Source: Deinococcus sonorensis KR-87
GTDB taxonomy: Bacteria > Deinococcota > Deinococci > Deinococcales > Deinococcaceae
Assembly (NCBI RefSeq): GCF_040256395.1
Contig: NZ_CP158297.1
Coordinates: 186,001-250,000 of the forward strand
DNA length: 64,000 nucleotides
Direction of reading: 5' to 3'
The notes beneath the pieces are model-generated. The model worked only from the letters and a program-made list of their open reading frames with translations, was not told the DNA's origin and searched no databases. Below are positions 16,863-25,816 of this stretch, in pieces. Position 1 is the first letter of the stretch, and the number at the start of each line of letters is the position of its first letter. Made by a program: the position numbers and the translations under genes.

Positions 16863-19800
16863 GTGCGTCAACACCCCAAGCGGCGACTGTGGGAACGAAG
16901 CATTCTTCTGGCGGGCCTGCTGTTCATCGGTCTGGCGCCCGCCCAGAGCCGGATTTCGATGTACGGCGGCATGTTCCGGACCGGGCAGGCCATCGACGTG
17001 GACGTCGAAGCGCCGCTCAACACCCGCTTCACCGTGGCGCGGGTGCAGGACCCGGCCGGCATGTTCACCGCCACCACCGACCCGCACAGCCCACAGGTGC
17101 CCCGGGGCGCGCCGACGCGCACGCTCCAGACGCTGCGCCTGACCCGCGGCATGGGCCACACCCTGCACCTGGGGAAGCTCCCCAGCGGCGTGTACGTGCT
17201 CCGGAGTGGCGGCGCGAGCACGGTGCTGCTGGTCACGCGCCTGGGCCTGGTGGTCAAGCGCGACCAGCAGCGGGCCCTGACGTACACGGCCGACCAGACC
17301 ACCGGGCAGACGCGCGCGGCGCGGGTGTGGGCGCTGGGCGGCGGCAGCACGGTGGCCGACCAGGACGGCCTCGCCACGTTCAAGGGCCTGGCCGGCAGCG
17401 ACGAGGTGTACCTGGCCCGTTACGGCAACGACTGGGCGGTGTCCGGCGCCAGCTGGAACAGCTACGCGGCGCCGCTGGTGAAGGGCTACGTGTACACCGA
17501 TCGTCCGGTCTACCGCGCTGGCCAGCATGTCGAGTTCAAGGCGGTGCTGCGAACGGCCGGCAGCCTCGCGCCGCTGGCGGGCCGCTCGGTGCGCGTGACC
17601 GTGCTGTCACCGTTCGACGACGAGGTGTTTCGCCGCACCCTGACCACCACCGCCTCCGGGTCACTCTCAGCGGGGCTGGATCTGCCCCAGGGGGCCAAGC
17701 TGGGCGAGTACCGCTTCCGCGTGCAACCCGCCGGCGCCGAGGGTGAGGGGCAGAGCGACATCGGCGGAACGTTCGAGGTGCAGGCGTACCAGAAGCCGGA
17801 ATACGCCGTCACGCTGGTGCCCAGCGCGGCCCGGGCGGTGCAGGGCGAGCGGGTGCGCGTGCACCTCTCGGCCCGCTATCTGTTCGGCGGCGCGGTCGGT
17901 GGCGCGCGGGTCAATTACAACGTGACCCGCGCGCCGTACTACCCGCCTGACTTCGACGCCGAGTCGCTGCCGCCGGATCAGCAGCTGGGCGGTCTGGACT
18001 ACGGCTCGGACCTGGTGATTCAGGAGGAAACGCGGCTGGATGCCCACGGCGAACTCGACCTGATGCTGCCGCTGGAGCGCGACGCCTCGGGCCGTCCGGT
18101 CAGCTACCGCATCGAGGCGGAGGTCGAGGACGAGTCGCGCCGCACCGTCAGCGCCCAGACGCGCGTGATCGCCTTCCCGGCCGCACTGAACGCCGAGGCC
18201 AGCACCGACCGGTACATCTACACCGCCGGCACGCCCATCCGGGTGGCGCTGCAGACCCGCGACCTGGACGGCGTCCCGCGCCCGGCGGCCGTCACGCTGG
18301 ACCTGGTGCGCCAGACCTGGGAGCCGTCCGGCAAGGATTGGAAGCTGAGCGAAACGCGCCTGAGCCGGGCGCAGGTCAGGACCAACGCCACCGGCGTGCT
18401 GAACACCACGGTGCGCACGTCCAGGGGCGGCGGCTTCCTGATCCGGGCCACGGTCAAGGACGCGAAGGGACGCGTCAGCACCTCCGAGCGTTTCGTGTGG
18501 GTCCTGAACCCCGGCGAGGACTGGGGCTGGAACAGCACCGACCTGACGGTGCAGCTCAACAAGAAGCGGTACGCGCCGGGCGACACCGCCACCGTCCTGA
18601 TCGGAAACCCAAACCCCGGGGCGGCCGTGCTGGTGACGCTGGAAGGCGACCGCCTGCGCCGCAGCGTGGTGCGGCGCGGCACGGGCGCCGTGTTGACCTA
18701 CAGCTTCCCCGTGACCGCCGACATGGCGCCGAACATCTCCGTCGCCGCCGCTTCGCTCGGGAACGGCCAGTTCTACAGCCACGAGTCCCGGGTGAAGGTG
18801 CCCCGGCCGGGCGCCGAGCTGAGCGTGAGCGTCACGCCGCCGAAGCCCCGCGTCGCCCCCGGTGAGGAGGGCCGGTTTCGCGTGACGGTCCGCAACGCCG
18901 CCGGGCAGGGGGTGCCGGCCGAGGTCGCGCTGGGGATCGTCGATCAGGCAATCTACCTGGTGCAGCGCGACACCGCCCCGACGATGCTTCAGGTTTTCAA
19001 CGCCGAGCGCGACAACGTGGTGGGCACCGACTCCAGCCTGAACTTCTACTTCTCACCCGGCACGCTGGCGGCCCGGCCCGCCGCGCCGATGTCGTCGGCC
19101 GCGTTCGCCCAGAGCAAGGCGGAGGACCGCGCTGCCCCCGCCGCGCCGGAGGCGCCGGTCACGCCCCGCCAGGACTTCAAGGACACCATGCTGTGGATCC
19201 CCAACCTGCTGACCGACGCCCACGGGCACGCCGACGTCACGGTGAAGTTCCCCGACAACCTGACGACCTGGGTGGCCACGGCCCGCGCCCAGACCCAGGC
19301 GGCCCGCTTCGGTCAGGGCAGCGCCAGCACCGTGAGCACCAGGAACGTGGTCGCCCGCCTGAGCCTCCCGCCCTTCCTGGTGCGCGGCGACACGGTGACG
19401 CTCTCGGGGCTGGTCAACACCACCCTGAACACCGCCGCGCGCGGCACCGCGAAAATGCAGCTCACCGGCCTCCGCGGCCGGAGTGGCGCGGCGCTGACGT
19501 CGGCCGGCGCCGCCCTGAGCCTCCAGGCGAACGGCCGGGCCCGCAGCGACGTCCAGGTTCAGGCCAGTACCGTCGGCACAGCGTCCGTCACGTTCACCGC
19601 CCGGACCAGTTCAGGCAACGACGCGCTGACCCTGCCGCTCCCGGTCAAGGCGCGCGGGTACGACGTGACCCGGTCAGCGGTGGGCAGCGGCAGCGCGCCG
19701 CTGACCGTCACGGTGCCGGCCGACGCCACCCCCCAGACCCTCCGCCTGCAGCTGACCCTGACGCCCTCGCTGCTGTCGGCGGTGTCGCCCGCGCTGGAGT

Positions 19801-21302
19801 ACCTGGTCGGGTACCCGTACGGCTGCACCGAGCAGACCATGAGCCGCTTCCTGCCCGCGCTGCTGGCCCGGGAGAACCTGGGCGCGGCGCAGCTTCCCGC
19901 CAGTGTGGTGAAGGACCTGCCCGCCATCACCGAGGCGGGGCTCGCGCGTCTCGCGCTGTTCCAGCACGACGATGGCGGCTGGAACTTCTGGCAGTGGGAC
20001 GACAGCACGCTGGAGATGAGCGCGTACGTGACTCAAGGGTTGCTGCGCGCGAAGGCGCTGGGCGTGAAGGTCGACAACGCCATGCTCGATCAGGCGCTGA
20101 CCTACCTGAAGGCCCGAACCGCAGACCCCCGGGAGCGATCGGCGGACCGCGCCCGCGCCTACCGCGCCCTGGCCGTGGCGGGGCGCGTCACCGTGACGCA
20201 CCTGCAGGCCTTCGCCCGGCGACGCGACCTGGAACCCTACGCGCTGGCGGAAACGGCGCTGGCGCTGCACGCCGCCGGACAGGCGCAGCTGGCCCGCGAC
20301 CTGCTCGACCGCCTGAAGGCCAGGCGCACCTCGGCGCAGGGCGGCGCACTCGTCCACTGGGACACGCCGGATGCTCAGGGCGCCGGTGCCTGGGACGACT
20401 TCTGGGACGACAACAACATTCAGGTCACGGCGGCGGCCCTGGAGGCCATCGCCACGCTCGATCCCCGCAGCCCGCTGATTCCCGGCGTGTCGCAGTGGCT
20501 GCTGTCCACCCGGCGCGGCCCGCAATGGGTGAGCACGCAGGACACCAGCAGCGTCATCATCGCCGCGCTCGCCCTGAAGCCCGAGAATTCGGCCGCGTCC
20601 CGGCCCGTCACTGCGTCGCTCGACGGGCGGACGATCGGCCGCGTGACGGTCACCGGCACCCGTGCTTCGGCGCTCGATGTGCCCCCCGCCCTGCTGACAG
20701 CGGGCCCGCACACCCTGACGCTCAGCGGCGCGCCGGCGGGCCTGACGGCCGCGGCGCAGCTCCACTATGCCCGCGAACCCGCCCAGCTGCGCTCCGATGC
20801 GTCGCATGGTCTGCGGCTGACCCGCCGCTATGAGCGGCTCGATCCGGTCTGGGACGCGGCCCAGACCCGCTACACCTACCGCCGCACCCCGCTGCTGCAC
20901 GCCGGGCAGCTGCAGGCCGTCACGAGCGGCGACCTGGTGCTGGTCACGCTGACGGTCCAGCCGGACCACCACAGCGCCCGCTACCTGCTGGTGTCGGACC
21001 CGGTGCCGGCGGGCATGAAGGCGCTGGACGAGCGCAGCCTGGCGATTGCCGGCCTGCCGGACCCCGACACGTACGACGCGGAGAGCTGGACGTCCTGGTA
21101 CGCGGGCCGCGATCTGCTCGACGACCGCGTCGACCTGTATGCCGATGTTCTGGAAGGCCTGCAGACCATGACCTACGTCCTGCGGGCGCAGACGCCCGGC
21201 ACCTTCACGGCGCTGCCCACCCGCGCGTTCCTGATGTACGACCCCGACGTGCAGGGGTACGGCGCGGCGGCGACCCTGACGGTGCGCGACCGGGGCCAGT
21301 GA
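16863..21302 (+). CDS. Bacterial alpha-2-macroglobulin with thioester (YfaS-like)
   Basis: A 1479-residue secreted protease-trap protein. A signal peptide (LLAGLLFIGLAPAQS) without a lipobox is followed by an MG2-like domain (GYVYTDRPVYRAGQHVEFKAVLR), macroglobulin domains to about 700, a bait-like Ala/Pro region (about 735-765), ANFT-type segment (DTMLWIPNLLTDAHGHADV) and the thioester PYGCTEQTMSRF with Cys988 and Gln991. The complement-like helical domain (LARLALFQHDDGGWNFW) and a receptor-like end follow. Start is GTG 16863 behind CAAGGAG. Such proteins trap proteases that breach the envelope. Unlike many homologues there is no penicillin-binding protein 1C gene beside it; DUF1175 precedes and a metallopeptidase-like gene follows one base later. 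Confidence 0.93.
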   Translation: MRQHPKRRLWERSILLAGLLFIGLAPAQSRISMYGGMFRTGQAIDVDVEAPLNTRFTVARVQDPAGMFTATTDPHSPQVPRGAPTRTLQTLRLTRGMGHTLHLGKLPSGVYVLRSGGASTVLLVTRLGLVVKRDQQRALTYTADQTTGQTRAARVWALGGGSTVADQDGLATFKGLAGSDEVYLARYGNDWAVSGASWNSYAAPLVKGYVYTDRPVYRAGQHVEFKAVLRTAGSLAPLAGRSVRVTVLSPFDDEVFRRTLTTTASGSLSAGLDLPQGAKLGEYRFRVQPAGAEGEGQSDIGGTFEVQAYQKPEYAVTLVPSAARAVQGERVRVHLSARYLFGGAVGGARVNYNVTRAPYYPPDFDAESLPPDQQLGGLDYGSDLVIQEETRLDAHGELDLMLPLERDASGRPVSYRIEAEVEDESRRTVSAQTRVIAFPAALNAEASTDRYIYTAGTPIRVALQTRDLDGVPRPAAVTLDLVRQTWEPSGKDWKLSETRLSRAQVRTNATGVLNTTVRTSRGGGFLIRATVKDAKGRVSTSERFVWVLNPGEDWGWNSTDLTVQLNKKRYAPGDTATVLIGNPNPGAAVLVTLEGDRLRRSVVRRGTGAVLTYSFPVTADMAPNISVAAASLGNGQFYSHESRVKVPRPGAELSVSVTPPKPRVAPGEEGRFRVTVRNAAGQGVPAEVALGIVDQAIYLVQRDTAPTMLQVFNAERDNVVGTDSSLNFYFSPGTLAARPAAPMSSAAFAQSKAEDRAAPAAPEAPVTPRQDFKDTMLWIPNLLTDAHGHADVTVKFPDNLTTWVATARAQTQAARFGQGSASTVSTRNVVARLSLPPFLVRGDTVTLSGLVNTTLNTAARGTAKMQLTGLRGRSGAALTSAGAALSLQANGRARSDVQVQASTVGTASVTFTARTSSGNDALTLPLPVKARGYDVTRSAVGSGSAPLTVTVPADATPQTLRLQLTLTPSLLSAVSPALEYLVGYPYGCTEQTMSRFLPALLARENLGAAQLPASVVKDLPAITEAGLARLALFQHDDGGWNFWQWDDSTLEMSAYVTQGLLRAKALGVKVDNAMLDQALTYLKARTADPRERSADRARAYRALAVAGRVTVTHLQAFARRRDLEPYALAETALALHAAGQAQLARDLLDRLKARRTSAQGGALVHWDTPDAQGAGAWDDFWDDNNIQVTAAALEAIATLDPRSPLIPGVSQWLLSTRRGPQWVSTQDTSSVIIAALALKPENSAASRPVTASLDGRTIGRVTVTGTRASALDVPPALLTAGPHTLTLSGAPAGLTAAAQLHYAREPAQLRSDASHGLRLTRRYERLDPVWDAAQTRYTYRRTPLLHAGQLQAVTSGDLVLVTLTVQPDHHSARYLLVSDPVPAGMKALDERSLAIAGLPDPDTYDAESWTSWYAGRDLLDDRVDLYADVLEGLQTMTYVLRAQTPGTFTALPTRAFLMYDPDVQGYGAAATLTVRDRGQ

Positions 21303-21303
21303 G

Positions 21304-21903
21304 GTGAGACGCTGGGCGCTGCTCGTGCTGCTGGCGGGTGCGTTCCCGTCGGCGGGGACGGCCGCTGAGGTTCGGCGCGGCCACCTGAGCGTCGCGTACA
21401 CCGACACGCGTGACCGCGCCGAGCTCAGCGCCGTGTTTCTCGCGTGGCAGGGAGCCGTCCGGGATCTGCGGGCCATCGGACTGAGCGTGCCCGCCGCCGT
21501 CCGTATCGAGGCGGCCAGCAGCGCGGCCACGTTTGCCGCCCGCACCGGGGAGCCGGCGGGCATCGCGGCCAGCACGCGGGGCCGCGTGATCCACACCCAG
21601 CGGCTGTCGGCCCTGGGTGCGCGGGGCCTGCTGAGCGTGACGGTCCGCCACGAGGCGTTCCATACCGCCCAGCCCGCCGGCCTCGCCCGCTGGCTGGCCG
21701 AGGGGCTGGCCCGGATCTTCAGTGGCGAAGCGCGGAGCGACCCCCCCACACCGACGGGGCTGGAAGGCGTCCCGGACGCCGTCCTGAGCGCCCAGCTCCT
21801 TCTGCGCGACCCGGCGCGGCTGGGCGCCGCCTACCACGAAGCCACCCGCCGCGCCCGCGTGCTCCTGGCGAAACGCGGCTGGCGGGTGGTGCTGGGCCGG
21901 TAA
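21304..21903 (+). CDS. Secreted HExxH metallopeptidase-like protein
   Basis: A 199-residue exported protein, signal peptide about 1-21. Residues 116-120 (HEAFH) followed by W130-L-A-E133-G match the zinc motif and third ligand of gluzincin 'peptidase MA'-like proteins, so it is probably a zinc peptidase or a relative. GTG 21304 follows the macroglobulin stop (21300-21302) by one base, so the three genes form an operon. A peptidase paired with a protease trap could be its partner, target or maturation factor. Function is inferred from the motif only. Confidence 0.7.
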   Translation: MRRWALLVLLAGAFPSAGTAAEVRRGHLSVAYTDTRDRAELSAVFLAWQGAVRDLRAIGLSVPAAVRIEAASSAATFAARTGEPAGIAASTRGRVIHTQRLSALGARGLLSVTVRHEAFHTAQPAGLARWLAEGLARIFSGEARSDPPTPTGLEGVPDAVLSAQLLLRDPARLGAAYHEATRRARVLLAKRGWRVVLGR

Positions 21904-22368
21904 GGGGAGCGTGTGCCCCGGCGTTCAGGCACCGCGGTGGCCTGAGCAGCAGGGAGGGGTCTTGCGGTGCTCCACGCCTGGATTGGGGGCCGTCCTCAAT
22001 GGTGAGGTCTCCACCGGGAACCGTGCAGCTGCAGCACCGCTCCCGGCCCCAGAGGCATGGGCGACAGGGTCCAGGCCGGCACACCCACGCTCGGCCAGGG
22101 TGAACCCGCCCCGCACCGATCCAGGCTGGCTCACCTCCACCGGGCGGCACCCGAATCGCCGCGAAGGCGCGGCGGCCCCCACTCCACGAGCGCCCCCGTG
22201 AACGCTCAGTGGAGGTCCATGTCCGGTTCAACCGGCGCGCTGCGGCGGCTGATCGGTCAACCCCGCGCAGCGTCGTGGCCCGAGGTCAACCGCGAGCACG
22301 GCCGCGAAGGCGACCTGAAGATCGCTCATCGTTGGGCTCGGCACGCCGCGTGAAGCGGTCCCTCCCGA
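21904..22368. other. Gene-poor stretch
   Basis: Between the convergent macroglobulin operon and the truncated LacI gene I see no supported gene or clear terminator. Open frames here have Ala/Pro/Arg-rich composition typical of shadow frames. The region may contain the remains of the missing LacI C-terminus, but no matching segment was found. Confidence 0.4.
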
Positions 22369-23007
22369 TCACGTCCGCGCCGCAGACCGGCAGCGCCCTC
22401 CTCTCCCTGCCGGGGCGTTCAGGTGGCGGCACGGACGACCAGCGCCACCGTACCCGTCCTTGAGGCCGAGGTCGCGGTGTCCAAGCTGCACGAGGTGATC
22501 GACGGCCTGGGCGATGGCCCCCCGGTTGTCGAGCAGCACCGCGTGACGGCTGAACGAGCCGATGGTGCGGTCCACCTCGATGACCGGGAGGGACGTTGAG
22601 AGACTTTCCAGGTCGGGATCGGTGTCGGACGAGGGCACGACGATCAGCCCGTCCACCCGGGAGCCCTCGAAGACCTGGGCGTCCATGATTTCGCGCTCGA
22701 CGGAGCTGCCACGTCCGGTGATGACGGCGTAGCCCTGTTCGAGGGCAGCGTCCTGGATGCCCTGGGCGAGAATGTTCTGGAATGTGGCGACGGTTCCGGC
22801 GGACAGGTACCCGATGATGTTGGTGCGTTGTTCGCGGAGGCTCTTGGCAAGGCGGTTGGGCCGGTACCCCAGGGTGGTGACCGAGTGCTGCACTCTGGCC
22901 TTGAGTTCGGGGGCGATGTTCGGCACGCCCCGGAGCACCCGGCTCACCGTGGGAACCGAAACCCCAGCATGGTGTGCGACGTCGGACAACTTCGCAGTCC
23001 TGGACAT
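22369..23007 (-). pseudogene. LacI-family regulator, C-terminally truncated
   Basis: The product begins with an intact LacI helix-turn-helix (KLSDVAHHAGVSVPTVSRVLRG) and hinge region (GYRPNRLAKSLREQRTNIIGYL), then follows the sugar-binding domain as far as VDHLVQLGHRDLGLKDG (about residue 185). There it diverges into unrelated residues and stops after 212 codons, while family members have about 330-340. The C-terminal lobe that completes the effector pocket and dimer is missing. GAGGTGAGG precedes ATG. It lies 95 bp after a glycosidase-like gene on the same strand, its probable former target. Confidence 0.75.
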
Positions 23008-23102
23008 CCTCACCTCAGATAGCGTTCTCTCGTTTGGATGAAGTGGCGCATCCGAAGGAGGCGATGTCACGAGGGTCAGCCAGAGCGCAGTCTCCCAAGC
23101 TG

Positions 23103-25547
23103 TCAGGATCCGCTGTTCGCCCAGGCCAGTTGCAGGGCACGGTACAGCGGCTTCTCGCGGAGCGTGTAGGCTGGCAACTGCCAGTCATTCCAGGTGACGG
23201 TGCCGCGCGTGTTGAGCGTACCGCTGCGCAGCTGCACGCCGATGCCGGAAATGCGCACCGTCTGATCCCGGGGGCCAGCGGCGGGGCGGCCATCCTGGAC
23301 CCGGTGGTCGGAGGGGTCGGTGACGTTCAGCAGCGTCCAGGGAAGCCGCAGGTGCGTCCAGCCCCCAACGGTGCAGAAGTCCTGCGTCAGGTTGTGGCTG
23401 CGGGGATCTTCCCTTCCCCCGCCACGCAGCCGGCCCGGCTCATCCGTCTGCGCGGGATACACGGCGCCATCCCGGCCAATCCGGCGAATGTTCGGCAGCG
23501 TGATGTACGGAACGAAGGGGGCGCCCGGCACGGGTTGGGCGTGCGGGTCGTAGAGGTAATACGTCTGCCGGCCCACCGGCCGCGGCTTGAACGGACGGTA
23601 GCCGCTGTTGACGAGCACCTGCCCGGAGGTACCGTCCAGCACCACGTGGAACTCGTCTCCCGGTGCCGGATGCACGTCGAGCCGCACCTCACTGTGTGTG
23701 CCCTGCGTCCTCCAGGCCAGATGCAACGCGGCCGGCGTCGCCTCGGCGTGCAGGCCGTCTGTGCCGTTCACCAGCGGCAGGGTGGCGCTGGCCGCGCTGC
23801 ACAGGGTCGGTTCGCCCGCCGGGTCGGTGGCGAGCAGGCCATAATGCTCCTCGGCGTCCATGCTGTTCAGCCAGCGCGGCTTGCTGTCCGCCGGGCGCTC
23901 CAGGTCCAGGTACATCCAGTTGCGCTTGAACCATTCGTCCAGCCACGCGAACACGATGCCGCCCGCGAGGCCACTCCGGCGGATGGTGCGGTCGAGGTCC
24001 ACATCCATGCGGGCCTGCTCGTCCTCGCTGTGGCCACCGTGATGCTGACCCTGCATCTGGTAATGGGCAATGCTGCGCGAACTTGGGACGCCGTACTCAC
24101 TGATCAGGACCGGCATGGGCCCGTGGTGGGCGCGCAGCGCCCTCAGGTAGCCGGCATAGTTGCCCCCGGGTGCCGTCCGGTAGGCAGCATCATGGTTCAT
24201 GAAGTCCGGGTAGTACGGGTAGGCGTGGTACGACGCAAAGGTGCCGGCCGGATTCTTCGCGGTGGCCACCACATGGACCGGATCGAGCGCCACCACGTCC
24301 TCACCGAACGCTTTCCGCACCGGGTCGCCCTTCGGTTCTCCCCGCGCCGCGCGCAGGGCGGCTTCTTCCTGAGGGCTGGCCTCACTCGGATGCCGCAGCG
24401 GATCCAGGGTGGGCCAATTCGTGAACGCCACCGGGGTGAGCTGATGGTAGCGGCGCATCTGCTCGCTCACGAGCCAGTCCATCGAGCGGGCCAGCCAGGC
24501 CTCCATCGGGCTGGCTCCGTGGGCCTGGACGTACGGTCCAGCAGCGGCCGTGTCGTTCCGGGCCAGACGGTTGAACGCGTCGACGCTGTCCGGCTCCCAT
24601 TCCCGCCCGATGATGAAGGCCAGCAGGTAGCGGCTGACATCTGCGTCGTACCGGCCGGACGCGTGGCCCGGGCGGGCCGGCAGGTCCACGTCGCCATGCA
24701 GCACGCCCAGCACGCGGCCCATCTCGGCGCGGAAGTCATCCTGGAACCGCCCCCGGAAGTCGTTGTTTGCCGGCAGTTCGGTCCACACCCCGTGGATGAC
24801 GTAGAGCGGTGAGCGCGGGTGGGCCAGGTTGTAGCGCAGCAGGGCCTGGTAGAAGTCCGGGGGCAGGATGGTGTACACGCGCAGCACGTTGGCGTGCAGG
24901 GCGCCGAGTTGCGTCATCCAGGTGTCCCAGATCGCCCCGCGGGGAAATTCCGCTGGGAACTTTCCGGGCAGGGCCACCCCCATGTTCACGCCCCGAACAT
25001 CGATGGGCCGGCCATTCTGGAAACGCAGGTGGCCCTGCTGGGCAATGAACGGCATCACCAGACCGGCAGGCCGGGGCTTGTGGGTGCGGGCGCCGAAGTG
25101 CTCCGGCAGGGTGACGGCCAGCTGCCGGAACTCCTGCCGGGAGGGATCGAGCTTCAGGGCCTGTGCGACGGCGGCCGCCCCCTCCGGGAGCCGCCCCTGG
25201 GCGCGCCGGGCAAGCGCCAGGCCGTACCAGGCGTCCGCATTGTTCGGACTGAGCCGCGTGGCTTCAATCAGGTCAGCAGCAGCGTGGCTCAGGTCGCCCA
25301 GTTGAACGCGCGCCAGGCCACGCAGCACCAGCAGATCCGGGTCACCCGGCTGCCTGGCCGCCGTGTTCGACGCCAGCTGCGCGCTTGCGAGGGCCTCAGC
25401 TTGAGCGAACTGCCCCGCACGGTACCGCGCCTGTGCAGCGGCAAGCACAGAGGGAGGAACCCCTGGCGCAGAGGAGCGGTGGCTCAAGCGCCAGCCGGCA
25501 CTGCCCACCACCAGGACGGCCATCAGGAAGATCAGGAAGCGGCGCAT
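23103..25547 (-). CDS. Secreted TPR/glycosidase-like protein (clan A TIM barrel)
   Basis: An 814-residue exported protein. A signal anchor (FLIFLMAVLVVGSAGW) is followed by three or four TPR-like repeats (about 35-150: AAQARYRAGQFAQAEALA, NNADAWYGLALARRAQGRL), then a TIM-barrel region with GRPIDVRGVNMG, NVLRVYTILPPDFY and VLISEYGVPSSRS, where the Glu corresponds to the catalytic nucleophile position of clan-A glycosidases such as GH2. FAWLDEWFKRNW follows. The C-terminal 200 residues look like a beta-sandwich. The exact family and substrate are not known. The start (ATG 25547) has only a weak GAAGATCC ribosome site. A truncated LacI regulator follows on the same strand. Confidence 0.7.
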   Translation of the reverse strand: MRRFLIFLMAVLVVGSAGWRLSHRSSAPGVPPSVLAAAQARYRAGQFAQAEALASAQLASNTAARQPGDPDLLVLRGLARVQLGDLSHAAADLIEATRLSPNNADAWYGLALARRAQGRLPEGAAAVAQALKLDPSRQEFRQLAVTLPEHFGARTHKPRPAGLVMPFIAQQGHLRFQNGRPIDVRGVNMGVALPGKFPAEFPRGAIWDTWMTQLGALHANVLRVYTILPPDFYQALLRYNLAHPRSPLYVIHGVWTELPANNDFRGRFQDDFRAEMGRVLGVLHGDVDLPARPGHASGRYDADVSRYLLAFIIGREWEPDSVDAFNRLARNDTAAAGPYVQAHGASPMEAWLARSMDWLVSEQMRRYHQLTPVAFTNWPTLDPLRHPSEASPQEEAALRAARGEPKGDPVRKAFGEDVVALDPVHVVATAKNPAGTFASYHAYPYYPDFMNHDAAYRTAPGGNYAGYLRALRAHHGPMPVLISEYGVPSSRSIAHYQMQGQHHGGHSEDEQARMDVDLDRTIRRSGLAGGIVFAWLDEWFKRNWMYLDLERPADSKPRWLNSMDAEEHYGLLATDPAGEPTLCSAASATLPLVNGTDGLHAEATPAALHLAWRTQGTHSEVRLDVHPAPGDEFHVVLDGTSGQVLVNSGYRPFKPRPVGRQTYYLYDPHAQPVPGAPFVPYITLPNIRRIGRDGAVYPAQTDEPGRLRGGGREDPRSHNLTQDFCTVGGWTHLRLPWTLLNVTDPSDHRVQDGRPAAGPRDQTVRISGIGVQLRSGTLNTRGTVTWNDWQLPAYTLREKPLYRALQLAWANSGS

Positions 25548-25762
25548 GCAGGATCTTCTGAGGGTATCACCGCCCGGTGGTCTGCACAGGCGCGTCGCCA
25601 CCGCCCACCGCACGGGCGCAGCGTGTGGCCCCGAGCGGTGGTGGCACGGCGAGCTTCCGGACACGGGGAGCGGGCGCACAGGGCGTCACCACACCCGGAG
25701 GTCGTGGAGCACAGGACGTTGGTGATGCGTTGAGGATCCGAAATGGTGTGTCTTCCCCAGCC

Positions 25763-25815
25763 TACAGTGGCGTATGAGCTCCCGCCGCCTCTCGCTGACC
25801 GACGGCAGACCCTGA
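25763..25815 (+). promoter_or_regulatory. Putative leaderless promoter with 13-codon upstream frame
   Basis: TACAGT (25763-25768) lies six bases before ATG 25774, a spacing seen in leaderless mRNAs. The frame MSSRRLSLTDGRP ends with TGA at 25813-25815, one base before the GTG of the GGDEF/HD-GYP gene, which itself lacks a ribosome site. Translation of the signalling protein may depend on ribosomes finishing this peptide. No clear -35 box was found. Confidence 0.35.
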
Positions 25816-25816
25816 G

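Noticed and set aside
19674..21749. A 691-codon minus-strand frame across the macroglobulin gene
   Set aside because: Same reasons: it mirrors a strongly supported coding frame and shows no domain.
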